NCBI GenBank assembly: GCA_030247885.1
Contig: JAPDRO010000010.1
Span: 682,001 to 746,000 of the forward strand
Source of the DNA: Taxawa tesnikishii (nom. ined.)
Taxonomy: Eukaryota > Ascomycota > Dothideomycetes > Dothideales
Length of the DNA stretch: 64,000 bases
Reading direction: 5' to 3'
The stretch's first letter is position 1. Every line of letters begins with the position of its first letter. The notes under the pieces were generated by a model. It searched no databases. It had not been told where the DNA came from and saw only the letters and a program-made list of their open reading frames with translations. Positions 9,545 through 19,392 of the stretch are shown in pieces. The position numbers were made by a program, and so were the translations under genes.

Positions 9545-11035
9545 ATGAGTACTTCTACACCTAATAAACCCGTTTATACTGAAGCTGATGTCCAGAATGC
9601 CATCTCTGCCCTGAAAAGAAAGGAATATACGTCAGTTCGTAAGGCTAGTAAAGCGTTCAACATCCCAAGTACTACGCTTTGGAATCGCATGGCTGGACAC
9701 ACTTCGCGCTCTGTAGCGCATGAAACAGAGCAGATCCTATCAGTCGCGGAAGAGAAGACATTAGTCGGATGGATTACACGTCTTACACGTACCGGCTTTC
9801 CTGCTTCGCCTGCGTTAGTACTGCAAATGGCCGAAGAAATCCGTCGCGGACGCGTGCAGTTGTCGAAGACTTCGCGACCTCCTCCCCGACCGATTGGCGA
9901 GAAGTGGCTCGACCGCTTCAAGTCTCGCCATCCTGAGATCGCAGGCATATGGACTCGTCAGATCGAGAGTGCGCGCTTCAACGCGACAAGTCATGAGAGT
10001 GTAAAGAGGTGGTTTGACGCAGTGACGGAGCTGTTTGTGGAACACAACTATCCTCCGGAGCGCGTATACAACATGGACGAGTCCGGTTTTGCAGTCGGAG
10101 CAAGTCAGTCGTCAAGAGCATTAGTCAACATACGCGAGGCATCTAGCTGGAAGCAGGTCGGAAGCCGAGGGGAGTGGATAACGGCGATCGAGTGTGTGAG
10201 CGCTGCCGGGGAAGCTGTGCCTCCCTTGATCATCTTCAAGGCAAAACACACCAACACAGCGTGGGTACCCGCACACACGCCTCCGAACTGGAGGTTCTCG
10301 ACTAGCAGTAGCGGCTGGACGTCCGATAGCCACGGTTACGAGTGGCTGACTACTGTTTTCGAGCCTTTGACGCGGCCAGAAGACCCTACGGCACGGCGAC
10401 TACTGATTATGGACGGCCATAGCAGCCATATTACTGCGAACGTGATCGCCTTGTGCATGGGGAATGCGATTGACTTGCTCATCCTGCCACCTCATTGCTC
10501 GCATATACTCCAGCCGCTCGATGTTGGCGTCTTTGCTCCGCTGAAGCGCGCGCTAGCTTCGGAGACCGACGCCGCTTTACGAGTCGACTCTGGCCGCATA
10601 TCGCGCGTGGAATGGACGGAGATGTACATCGGCGCAAGAACTAGAGCCCTTACTACTCGCAACATCCTTGGTGGATGGAGAGGGGCCGGACTTATGCCTC
10701 TGAGCCCTATAACGGTGCTTGACAAGCTACCTACGGAGCCGACTACGGCGGATTCACGACCTCATACACCGCCACAACAACCCGATCTGGACTTATCGCT
10801 GCTCCACAGCTCACCACCAGATGGCACCGAGCTACGCAAAGCAAACGCGCTGTTCAACTCCACGCTTCAGGCGATCCGAGAGGCTCCATCCCCGGCGAAG
10901 CGGTATGCGGAGCGGATGACTCGCGCTTTTGAATCAACGCATAGCGAGCTCGTTACTTTGCGCAAACAGGTAGAAGAACAGGAGAAGCTTCTTAACATGC
11001 GAAAGACTCGAAAAAGGGCAAGCGGGTCGCATTGA
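9545..11035 (+). CDS. Fot-like transposase lacking its AT-hook tail
   Basis: The 496-residue transposase has the N-terminal helix-turn-helix (TEADVQNAISALKRKE), the Tc5-type domain and the catalytic core YNMDESGF, LIMDGHSSH and LQPLDVGVF. It ends after LLNMRKTRKRASGSH because one base is missing in a run of A residues near 11015, relative to the A1 and 16685 copies. The remaining 67 codons are open in the -1 frame (11032-11235). The whole catalytic core is kept, and two identical copies share the defect, so either the short protein is enough or another copy supplied the enzyme. A programmed slip at the A run is possible but the context is not a classic heptamer. Confidence 0.9.
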   Translation: MSTSTPNKPVYTEADVQNAISALKRKEYTSVRKASKAFNIPSTTLWNRMAGHTSRSVAHETEQILSVAEEKTLVGWITRLTRTGFPASPALVLQMAEEIRRGRVQLSKTSRPPPRPIGEKWLDRFKSRHPEIAGIWTRQIESARFNATSHESVKRWFDAVTELFVEHNYPPERVYNMDESGFAVGASQSSRALVNIREASSWKQVGSRGEWITAIECVSAAGEAVPPLIIFKAKHTNTAWVPAHTPPNWRFSTSSSGWTSDSHGYEWLTTVFEPLTRPEDPTARRLLIMDGHSSHITANVIALCMGNAIDLLILPPHCSHILQPLDVGVFAPLKRALASETDAALRVDSGRISRVEWTEMYIGARTRALTTRNILGGWRGAGLMPLSPITVLDKLPTEPTTADSRPHTPPQQPDLDLSLLHSSPPDGTELRKANALFNSTLQAIREAPSPAKRYAERMTRAFESTHSELVTLRKQVEEQEKLLNMRKTRKRASGSH

Positions 11036-11235
11036 AAGGGAAGTTCGTGTTTAGTACGGAAGAAGTGCTTGAGATAGCGAGGGCAGCAGAAGCGGAGTCA
11101 TCGACTAAAAAGCCACGTGGACGGCCACGCAAGCGCCCGATTGAGGAGACGCTCGAGAGTAGTGGAGAAGAAGAGGCGGAAGTTGTAGTGAGCGACTCAG
11201 ATTCGGACTGTATTGTTGTTGCGGTGCGCAAATAG
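11032..11235 (+). pseudogene. Detached C-terminal AT-hook tail of the A2a transposase
   Basis: Sixty-seven codons in the frame next to the transposase encode the tail seen fused in A1: FSTEEVLEIARAAEAES, then KKPRGRPRKRP, an AT-hook-like minor-groove-binding motif, and an acidic end. It starts at an in-frame ATG only by chance and is best read as the separated 3' end of the same gene. Confidence 0.8.
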
Positions 11236-11308
11236 TAGTTGAAGCCAGAAGGGTCGCGTTTGAGCGTTCCATTACCCCACCTGTTCCACTACCCCGCGGT
11301 TTACGTTA

Positions 11309-11966
11309 ACTTATCCCTTTGGTATGCTTGGCCAGAAGCACGCCATACATAGGCAGCTGGTTTGCCAGATCCACGCTCCACAGAACACTCATCTGAGAAG
11401 ATAACTTTCAGCTGGTCTTCAACACTCCAGTGCTTGTATAACTGGCACCAGGCCCTTCTCTTTCTAGCTGTGGCCTCTGATAACAAAGGGCGCTTCTTGG
11501 CAACCCAATCCTTGATGCCCTGGTCCTTCAGAATGCGGTAGATGGTAGCATGGCTGCATTCCAGCTGGAGATCCTTCAGAAGCTGGCTATAGGTGTAGAA
11601 TGGATGCTTGCGTGCATAACGAAGAACTGTACGCTTTGTGCGCTCTGTACAAGACTGTGGACGGCCTGAGCGGGGCTTGGAGACACCGTGTGGTCGCTTA
11701 GAGGCATTGTTGATGGTCCCATCACTAATGGAAGCCGTCACGTTGAAGGTGTCGCGTATTTGACACTGTCGCATTCCAGCAGCAGCCGCCCCTATGATCT
11801 GATTTCTTGTAGCTGGTGAGAGCTCAGCACGGCGACGTCTATTACGCGATATTGCAGCAAGAGCACGAGTCTGTGGCGCCATAGTGGTGGTTGAATTGAT
11901 AGAGTGCTATTCTAGTTGACGCGTTGCAACGATCTACGCGGAGAACTTCCGAGACTTCTGCCGAGG
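11309..11966 (-). mobile_element. Tc1-like element fragment T1 (5' half only)
   Basis: The outer end at 11966, followed by TA, reads CCTCGGCAGAAGTCTCGG on the minus strand and matches the ends of the Tc1-like copy at 24385-25721. The coding part (11882-11309, minus) starts MAPQTRALAAISRNRRR, carries two helix-turn-helix units and GRPQSC, and reaches the first catalytic Asp (VIFSDECSVERG). It stops after GQAYQRDK exactly where transposon A2a begins. The second half, with the other two catalytic residues, is not on the far side of A2a. Confidence 0.88.
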
Positions 11967-12138
11967 TACACTATCTAAAGTATACGTCTTAAAAGCTACA
12001 AATACGTAAGCGATACTTAGGGTTGGCCGAGGCCGCGGAACGCGACGTAGGGAGGAGGGAGGGATGCGGTTAGTTTCTATCACGTGTAAAGCAAGATATC
12101 TTTCAACCAATCTTTGGTCGTCGCGAACATATCCCCTT

Positions 12139-14380
12139 CTACATGACTTTCAGCTTAAACAGTAACAACCTCAAAGCCCAGTTATGCCATCCAGCCGACT
12201 GTTCCAAGCTCTCAATCACCCAGAGCATCTCATGCTCAAGTTGAAGCATGGACTCGAGAGTATATTCCATGCTTCCGGCAAGCCTCAAGTGCTCTAGCAC
12301 ACGCTTCTTTCCTTGTTCGGACATGTACCCTTGAACACTTCGCTCGTGAAGCAGACTTGACAGTTCTGCTGCGTCGTAATCGCTCCACAAGGCATGTATG
12401 AGAGGATGCGAATATTTACCCTCGTCAAGGTCGTCACAGAACCCTTTCTGTTGCGTGTACTCAGCATCGTTCAAATTCTGGTAATCATCCCGGATCTGGA
12501 AATATCTACCGAGCAGCATCACGAGCTTATTCAAGCCATGGCACTGGACGCGAGTTTCGGGACAGAGTACTTCCATCAACCTCAGCATCAATCGAAACAG
12601 CCCTCCGGTCTTCATGTCGACCATGCTGAGATACTCATCTTCGCTTGGACTTTCTCCAGCTTGAGTCCAATAAACGTCGTAACTTTGACCGAGGTAGAGC
12701 ATTCTGAGTTCCTCTTGGAAGATCTGAACACACTTGAGATTGCCCAGTTTCAACACCTTGCCAAGAGCTTCGTTGCTGAGATAACCGGCGGAGTTGATTG
12801 TTTGCCCAATTCCAAATACCACATGTGTCGCTGGTCTGCCTCTTCTAAGTTCCGAGTTATCTTCTATATCATCGAGCATGAGTGAAGCGGAATGTAGGGT
12901 GTTGATGACGTCTTTGACGTTGTCGGCTGTTGTTTGCGCTAGTGGGAGCCACGCCCTCAAAGCATCAATGAAGAGATCCCGAACGCCTTTCGATGGGAGT
13001 GAGATCAGATATTGGAACGGGGCCAATACTTTTCTATCGTCCAGCAAAGCTGGCGAGATCGATGTCAATGAGCGCAGGCCTGATCTCTTCTCAGCGAAAC
13101 CATCGGAGCTCTTAGCTTTGAGTGCTCTGATGACGGGACTGTTCTCGCATTTCGATGGTCCCTCATCACCTGATGGTAGCAGGGAATCTTGTCGCTCATG
13201 TCCTGAATCACTGGGGTTTTCTTCGCTTTGGTCAGATATAAGTAACCCGGGCCGCAGCTGATATCGAGGGCAGGTCAGGCTCCAGATTACATTTCCCGGT
13301 ACTTGGTATGACAATGCTTGCAGATACTCTTTCAACTTTGTTGACGGAGCCGGTTCCGAAGCAATGAAAGACTGCCACAGCTGGATAAAACGTCTCTCGT
13401 AGGCAAGCGTCTGTTCCTTGACCATCTCTTTCGCGCGTGGTATGTCAACCCCGTACCATCTCGTATACAGCCAGACAGCGTTTGTCATCATGGAAGAATC
13501 AGATGTTCGGAACTCCTGGTATTCCACATCGAACGAGAAGTAGTCATTGGCTAGGCCTAAGGCGGCGAAGCACGGCTGCACTACTGGAGCTAACATTTCA
13601 GTTTCATCTTCGGTCAAGGTCATGCCTAATCCGAAAAGCATAAGCTTCTCTACGAACCTGGCTGCCTTCAGCAACGGCTGCGACAGTAACACCTTCCAAA
13701 GTGACTTACGGCGCACCGGTATCAATGATCCGGTATTCCACGTATGCTTCAATGTCTTCGAAGAACTGTGATTTGTCTCGGTCGGCGGTGGTTCTGATCA
13801 TTGTCTTCCAGGCATCGATGACAACTTCCGCGCACCCTTTATCAAGTTGCAGCATCTCCAGCATCATCTTCGATTGCACCTGGAGCGAACCGATCTTGGA
13901 TCTAGCAGCCGTGTCCTCGAATTCGCAAAATCCGAGTTCATTACTTTCGTTGGTCTGTTCATGTCTCAACTTATGACGATACAGAGTTGCCTAAGCGTCA
14001 ACCACTCACTTGCGCTTTGGCGGCAGATTCAAGGAGGTTGTCGTACAAGAAGGCATCTGGGACGGATGAGAATTTCGTGTTGCCAAGCCAATCAGAAGCA
14101 ACTGACACTCGAAGATATAATTGATGATCCTTGTTCTTTCCGGTTTGGATGTCGGCAATGTCAAAGCCCCAAAGCAGGATCCCTGAGGGTTCGCTCCTCC
14201 AGGAGAACCGATTGGTCCGATGTATCGCGCCCAGTCCTCTCTGCATTCTTGAATTCCTTGCTCCGCCAAGCTTTCGTACGAGTGTTTGCAAGCTGTGTAG
14301 TTATTGCAGAAACCTTGAAGCTCTTCGGCAGGAGGATCAAGCACGATGAGGGATCCGCTAGTGTTCTGGGAGCCGTCCAT
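12139..14380 (-). CDS. Bifunctional prenyltransferase-terpene synthase (PTTS)
   Basis: Four exons, 14380-14107, 14056-14010, 13954-13710 and 13657-12139, sum to exactly 695 codons (694 residues), the usual length for chimeric fungal di- or sesterterpene synthases. The N-terminal cyclase domain has CREDWARYIGP, a first metal motif YDNLLE (residues 97-101, Asp-Asn instead of Asp-Asp) and the NSE triad in NDYFSFDVE (226-234). A linker of about 80 residues leads to the C-terminal prenyltransferase domain with DDIED (451-455) and DDYQN (579-583). The enzyme should chain C5 units to GGPP or GFPP and cyclise the product; resemblance to ophiobolin- and fusicoccadiene-type synthases is by architecture only. 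It is transcribed away from a Sec14-like gene, and a Tc1-like fragment begins 172 bp past its stop. Confidence 0.94.
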
Positions 14381-15462
14381 CTCGGCTGAGACCAAGTTGC
14401 GAACGCAATCAATTCGAAAGACAACCAGAAGCCCAATGTTCTCAGTTTGGATACGATTTCGGACACCCTATATCTCACGCTCGAGTGTGAGGTTAGCGTC
14501 TGACGTGTTCTTCGGTCGCATCGCCTCAACAGGCCTTTCATTCAGCTCTTTCCGAACTTGCATTGCATATCGGAACTAGTGATCACGAACGGACACCGCA
14601 TATCGACTGCCATGCAAGCGTACAGCATTCTTACTACTTGCAGCGACTAGACAGACCCACCGGCCGATGAGCCTGGAAGTGCTGCGAACCCGGATAGAGA
14701 TCCTAGATCACCTACGGTGGGCCCGAAGATCCCGTCAGCAGGGTTGACGAAACGGGCCGCCCAACCCGCAGCGAGTAACAGCCGGTTTTATGTATATGGG
14801 GAAGGTGTCTGTTGTCACTCAGCAGATGTCGCGCGGGCTCTCCACGTTAGCATGACGACAGATTTTCCACCGTGCGTGATTTGGTTGTTTATATACAGTT
14901 TCCATTGCCCCACAAAACTCAATCTGTTTCCTTTTGCATCAGCCGGGGACAACTCCCGTGGTCGAGGAGTAGAACATCAATGTTCAGTCTTTCTTATTTT
15001 TCCTCAACGCTTCTGGTTGGTGGTGGAGAGGGTAAACGTTCTTGCATGTGAGAATCATCCTGACGTCAAGGCTCGCTACGAACGCACATTAGCTGTGTTG
15101 TCGGGGAACGAGTGAGCTGGTAGTGGAACACCACGGAAACTAAGATTGGCAATTGGTCTCGCGAACGACCAGTGGTAAACATGCGAAACACCGATCATGT
15201 CTTTTGCATTTGTATACAAGGCACGCTAGATGACTACTTTCCGGCGGGCAGAGCCGACTCATGGTTACACCAGCGTGAGCCTGCAGAATCTTGCATGCAG
15301 GAAGTCCAGTAGACCGATCGTCTTGACCTCGGGCTTATATGATCGATTTCCACTTGCGCTACTTGATCTAAACGGCAATCACCTTCCGTACCAACAGTGA
15401 CTGGTTGTACGAGTGAAGACTCGTCGCATCCGGTCTATCACGCACTCTTTCCTTGCCGCGAC
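14381..15462. promoter_or_regulatory. Shared divergent promoter region (terpene synthase / Sec14-like)
   Basis: The 1.08-kb interval separates two start codons that point away from each other, so it must contain both promoters. A TATA-like TTTATATACAG lies near 14888. There is no transposon end or coding exon that I recognise. I could not identify a specific operator by eye. Confidence 0.55.
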
Positions 15463-16629
15463 ATGAGCGCGAGCGACGGCCCTGCCGGGGTCTCCAAAGA
15501 ATCCACCGCGTTGCAAGACTTCAAGTGTCGATGTCTTGAATCGGGACTGCAGCTCAGACAAATCGAAGGTGTGGACGACGATGTGACGCTCTTGTAAGGA
15601 TCTACATATGCTTCAGGAGCCACATCGCTAACTTAGGCAGACGTTTCATCCGAGGGAAAGCTCTCAACGTCGATCAAGCATTCCAGCAGTTCAAGTCTGC
15701 TTCCATAATCCGGGAAAGGGCCGCAGTGTTGGAGACGTATGACCGGTTTGATGTCGAGGAATTCGAATCCATGCGAAGACTGGTATCTCCCACACGCTGT
15801 GCCATCTGCATTCGGCTGATACTGACGTTCCGCTTGCTGCAGTATCCGCACTGGACAGGACGTCGAGACCGGAACGGCTCACCGATCTGCATCTTCGATA
15901 TCGCAGCCTTAGATTCTTCTACAATGAACACTTACAAAGCATCTCGCGGAGACAGCTTGGATGCGGTAATCAATGGAATCGGAAAGCCTTCAGCCGCGGC
16001 CACGAATGCATTGGTCTTTCACGACTTTTTGTCCAGATTCATCCTACCCCTCTGCTCCGCTATGTCCGGGCAAGGGCAACCAAGCGGACATGGCCTAGCA
16101 TGTCTCTACCTTGTCGACATTTCGAGTCTGAGCCTGCGGCAGAGCTGGACGCTGAAAGAGTACACACTGGACATTAGCAAGATTTTGGCCAACTGTTATC
16201 CGGAGATGATAGACCGGGTGTTCGTAAGCGCGGAACGCAATTACTCCCTCAACCCAGCGTGCTCACGGCGTGCAGGTCATCGGTGCGCCCAGGTACTTCG
16301 GAGCGATCTGGAAGTTGCTCAAGGGATGGATTGATCCGGTGACTGCAGCCAAGCTCGACATAATACCCGACGGAAAAGTCATTGAGATGCTCTCGGAGCG
16401 AATCGACGTGGCAAGTATCCCCGATAAGTATGGCGGTCAGTTTCGCTTTGACCATGGGATGCCGCCGAAGATGGACCTCGGTACTGTCAAACACCTAAGA
16501 GGGGAGAGCCTAAGCGACCATTTTGACCTCAGAGGCCCCTTCAAATGGTTCCGAATGACCGATGGCAAGTCCGTAGTTGTTGCTGTCGGAACAGAAGGAG
16601 GGAAGCCTAGAAGTAATATAGCAACTTAA
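15463..16629 (+). CDS. Sec14-like CRAL-TRIO lipid-transfer protein
   Basis: Four exons, 15463-15593, 15641-15782, 15843-16223 and 16276-16629, total 336 codons (335 residues), and all borders are GT-AG. The N-terminal helical part (KALNVDQAFQQFKSA) precedes the lipid-binding CRAL-TRIO fold: YPHWTGRRDRNGSPICIFDI, LYLVDISSLSL, ANCYPEMIDRVFVIGAPRYF, WLLKGWIDP-like KLLKGWIDPVTAAKL and IDVASIPDKYGGQF. The family binds and exchanges phosphatidylinositol, phosphatidylcholine, sterols or other hydrophobic ligands in the cytosol. Being head-to-head with a terpene synthase suggests it could carry a terpenoid or supply membrane lipid for it, which is inference. Transposon A3 begins 55 bp beyond the stop. 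Confidence 0.92.
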
Positions 16630-16684
16630 TATCGGGTTACTAGCTACTATTCTAGAGAAAACCACACTGTAGTTTTTAGGGTTA

Positions 16685-18533
16685 ACGTAAACCGCGGGGA
16701 AGCGAGCCAGGTGGGGAAGCGAACCACCGAAACGCGACCCTCCTATGTTCCACCATTACTGCTACCCACCATGGATGTTCCTACACCTAACGAACTCGCC
16801 TATACTGAAGCTGATATACAGGACGCCATCTCTGCGCTTGAAAGAAAGGAACTCAAGTCAATTCGCAAGGCTGCAGGCGCGTTTAGTGTCCCCTACTCAA
16901 CTCTACGCGCGCGTATGGCCGGACGGACTTCGCGCGCTATAGCGCATGAATCGGATCAAATTCTCTCAAATGCGGAAGAGAAGACGTTAGTCCGATGGAT
17001 TACACGTCTTACACGCACCGGCTTCCCTGCCTCGCCTGCGTTAGTTGTGCAAATGGCCGAAGAGATCCGACGCGAACGCGTGCAGCTATCGAAGACTTCA
17101 CGATCATCTCCTCGACCGATCGGCGAGAAGTGGCTCGACCGCTTCAAAACCCGCCATCCTGAGATCGCTAGCATCTGGACTCGTCAGATAGATAGCGCGC
17201 GCTTCAATGCGACAAGTCACGACGCCGTAAAGAGGTGGTTTGACGCGGTAACAGAGCTGTTCGTGCAACACAACCATCCTCCGGAGCGCGTCTACAACAT
17301 GGACGAGTCTGGCTTCGCGGTTGGAGCAAGTCAGTCGTCAAGAGCATTAGTCAACATACGCGAGGCATCTAGCTGGAAGCAGGTCGGAGGCCGAGGGGAG
17401 TGGATAACGGCGATCGAGTGTGTAAGCGCTGCCGGAGAAGCTGTGCCGCCCTTGATCATCTTCAAGGCCAAACACACCAACACCGCCTGGGTACCTGCAC
17501 ACACGCCTCCAGACTGGCGGTTCTCGACTAGTAGCAGCGGCTGGACGTCTGACAGTCACGGTTTGCAGTGGCTGACCACCGTTTTCGAGCCCCTGACGCG
17601 ACCTGACGACCCTACGACACGAAGAATGCTAATCATGGACGGCCATAGCAGCCATATGACAGCGAAAGTGATCGCCTTCTGCATGGAGAATGCGATTGAC
17701 TTGCTCATCCTGCCACCTCATTGCTCGCATATACTCCAGCCGCTCGATGTTGGCGTCTTTGCTCCGCTGAAGCGCGCGCTAGCTTCGGAGACCGACGCGG
17801 CTTTACGAGTCGACTCTGGCCGCATATCGCGCGTGGAATGGACGGAGATGTATATCCGCGCAAGGGCGAGGGCGCTTACAACTAACAACATCCTCGGTGG
17901 ATGGAGAGGGGCGGGTCTTGTGCCTTTAAGCCCTATAACGGTGCTTGACAAGCTGCCTACGAAGCCAACTACGGCGGATACACAACCTCACACGCCTCCA
18001 CAACAACCAGATCTAGACCTATCGCTAATAGATAGCTCTCCGCCAGATGGCACCGAACTACGCGAAGCGAACGCAGCGCTCAACACGGCGATCAAAGCTG
18101 CGCAGGACCTGCCTTCTCCGGCAAATCGGTATACGGAGCGTATGACTCGCGCTTTTGAAGCGACGCATAGCGAGCTCGTTACTTTGCGCAAGCAGGTAGA
18201 AGAACAGGAGAAGCTTCTTAACATGCGAAAGGCTCGAACTAAGGGCAAGCGGGTCGCATTAAAGGGAAGATTCCTGTTTAGCACGGAAGAAGTGCTCGAG
18301 ATAGCGAAGGCAGCCGAAGCGGAGTCATCGAGCAAAAAGGCGCGTGGACGACCACGCAAGCGCGCAATTGAAGAAGTACTCGAGGACGACGGTAATGAAG
18401 TGCCTGAAAACATATATAGCGACTCAGATTCTGACTGTATTATTGTTGCGACACGTAAATAGCGATGGAATCCGTGTGGTTAGTGATTTAATGGTTCGCT
18501 TCCCCACCTGGCTCGCTTCCCAGCGGTTTACGT
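16685..18533 (+). mobile_element. Fot/pogo-like DNA transposon A3 (GAAGCGAGCC subfamily)
   Basis: TA lies at both borders (16683-16684 and 18534-18535). The left end reads ACGTAAACCGCGGGGAAGCG and both ends contain the paired words AAGCGAGCC and AAGCGAACC. Length is 1849 bp. The transposase is uninterrupted. Its left end and 5' coding half are nearly identical to those of A1. The right flank is an internal piece of a Tc1-like element, but the matching left part of that element is not on the other side. Confidence 0.93.
16771..18462 (+). CDS. Pogo/Fot1-like transposase, intact
   Basis: The protein of 563 residues starts at the ATG for MDVPTPNELAYTEADIQ; an upstream ATG at 16711 lies in the terminal repeat. 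The helix-turn-helix region, Tc5-type domain and catalytic Asp residues (YNMDESGF, LIMDGHSSH, LQPLDVGVF) are all present. The tail includes LRKQVEEQEKLLNMR, KKARGRPRKRA (AT-hook-like) and a final acidic stretch. Compared with the 9459 type it differs in the last 120 residues (for example LNTAIKAAQDLPSPANRYTE), marking a distinct subfamily. No frameshift or stop is visible, so it may be active. Confidence 0.93.
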   Translation: MDVPTPNELAYTEADIQDAISALERKELKSIRKAAGAFSVPYSTLRARMAGRTSRAIAHESDQILSNAEEKTLVRWITRLTRTGFPASPALVVQMAEEIRRERVQLSKTSRSSPRPIGEKWLDRFKTRHPEIASIWTRQIDSARFNATSHDAVKRWFDAVTELFVQHNHPPERVYNMDESGFAVGASQSSRALVNIREASSWKQVGGRGEWITAIECVSAAGEAVPPLIIFKAKHTNTAWVPAHTPPDWRFSTSSSGWTSDSHGLQWLTTVFEPLTRPDDPTTRRMLIMDGHSSHMTAKVIAFCMENAIDLLILPPHCSHILQPLDVGVFAPLKRALASETDAALRVDSGRISRVEWTEMYIRARARALTTNNILGGWRGAGLVPLSPITVLDKLPTKPTTADTQPHTPPQQPDLDLSLIDSSPPDGTELREANAALNTAIKAAQDLPSPANRYTERMTRAFEATHSELVTLRKQVEEQEKLLNMRKARTKGKRVALKGRFLFSTEEVLEIAKAAEAESSSKKARGRPRKRAIEEVLEDDGNEVPENIYSDSDSDCIIVATRK

Positions 18534-18535
18534 TA

Positions 18536-19349
18536 TAGGAAGTAGGCCCATAGTAAGAGCATCAATGTATGAGTTAGCTGAGTAACCTTGCCTCTTTGAC
18601 TCCATATCCCTACGCATAACAATCAACTCAGTCTTCTGGTTGCTATATATGCCAGCCCACACCATCACACGTATGTCCTTGCTCTTATTGAATGGTTGTA
18701 CCTTATCCCTTCAGTATGCTTAGCCAGAAGCACGCCATACATAAACAGCGAGTTTGCCAGATCCACGCTCTATAGAGCACTCTTCTAAGAAGATGACTTT
18801 TAGCTAGTCTTCAACAGTCTAATGCTTGTGTAACTCGCACCATTCTTTCCTCTTTTTGGCTAAGGCCTCTGATAACAAAGGACGTCTCTTGGCAACCCAA
18901 TCCTTAATGCACTGGGCCTTTAGAACCCTGTAGATGGTAGTATGGCTGCAATCCAACTAGAGGTCCTTCGGAAGCTGCTTATAGGTATAGAAAGGGTTCT
19001 TGCGTGCATAACGAAGGATTGCACGCTTTGTGCGCTCCGTACAGGTGTGTGGACGGCCTGAACGAGGGTTGGAGACACCGTGTGGTTGTACAGAGGCGTT
19101 GTTGATTGTCCTGTTGATGGTGAAAACTGCTACGTTAAAGGTGTCGCGTATTTGATACTGTCGCATTCCAGCAGCAGCAGCAGCCCCTATGATCTGGTTT
19201 CTCGTCGCTGGTAAGAGCTCAGTCCAACGTGGTATTGCAGCAAGAGCACGACTCTGAGGCGCCATAGTGGTGGTTGAATTGATAGAGTAATTTCTAGTTG
19301 ACGCGTTGCGACGATCTACCGCGGAGAACTTCCGAGACTTCTGCCGAGG
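18536..19349 (-). mobile_element. Tc1-like element fragment T2
   Basis: The right end (19349, then TA) matches the Tc1-like ends CCTCGGCAGAAGTCTCGG. The coding remains on the minus strand start at about 19265 (MAPQSRALAAIPR) with GMRQYQIRDTFNVAVFTI and GRPHTCTERTKRA. They then degrade: near 18810 the conserved VEDW is VED-stop (TGG to TAG). The fragment is cut at the border of transposon A3, and the catalytic second and third residues are missing. Confidence 0.87.
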
Positions 19350-19392
19350 TATCATAGGTGAGCAGGAAAAATACGCACCATTTTAGCGATCA

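Larger units (their letters stand above)
9459..11306 (+). mobile_element. Fot/pogo-like DNA transposon A2a (GGAAC subfamily)
   Basis: The 1848-bp element has TA duplications at 9457-9458 and 11307-11308 and ends reading ACGTAAACCGCGGGGTAGTG inward, with the word GTGGAAC/GGGAAC repeated twice per end. Its sequence appears identical to the copy at 26674-28521, including a shared one-base deletion, so the two copies are recent. Its left neighbour is a solo end of another family and its right neighbour is an internal piece of a Tc1-like element, so the flanks do not look like a simple insertion into one sequence. Confidence 0.94.

Noticed and set aside
11010-11035. Programmed -1 frameshift producing a full A2 transposase
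   Set aside because: The A run is not a standard slippery heptamer and related copies have one more base, so a deletion is simpler.
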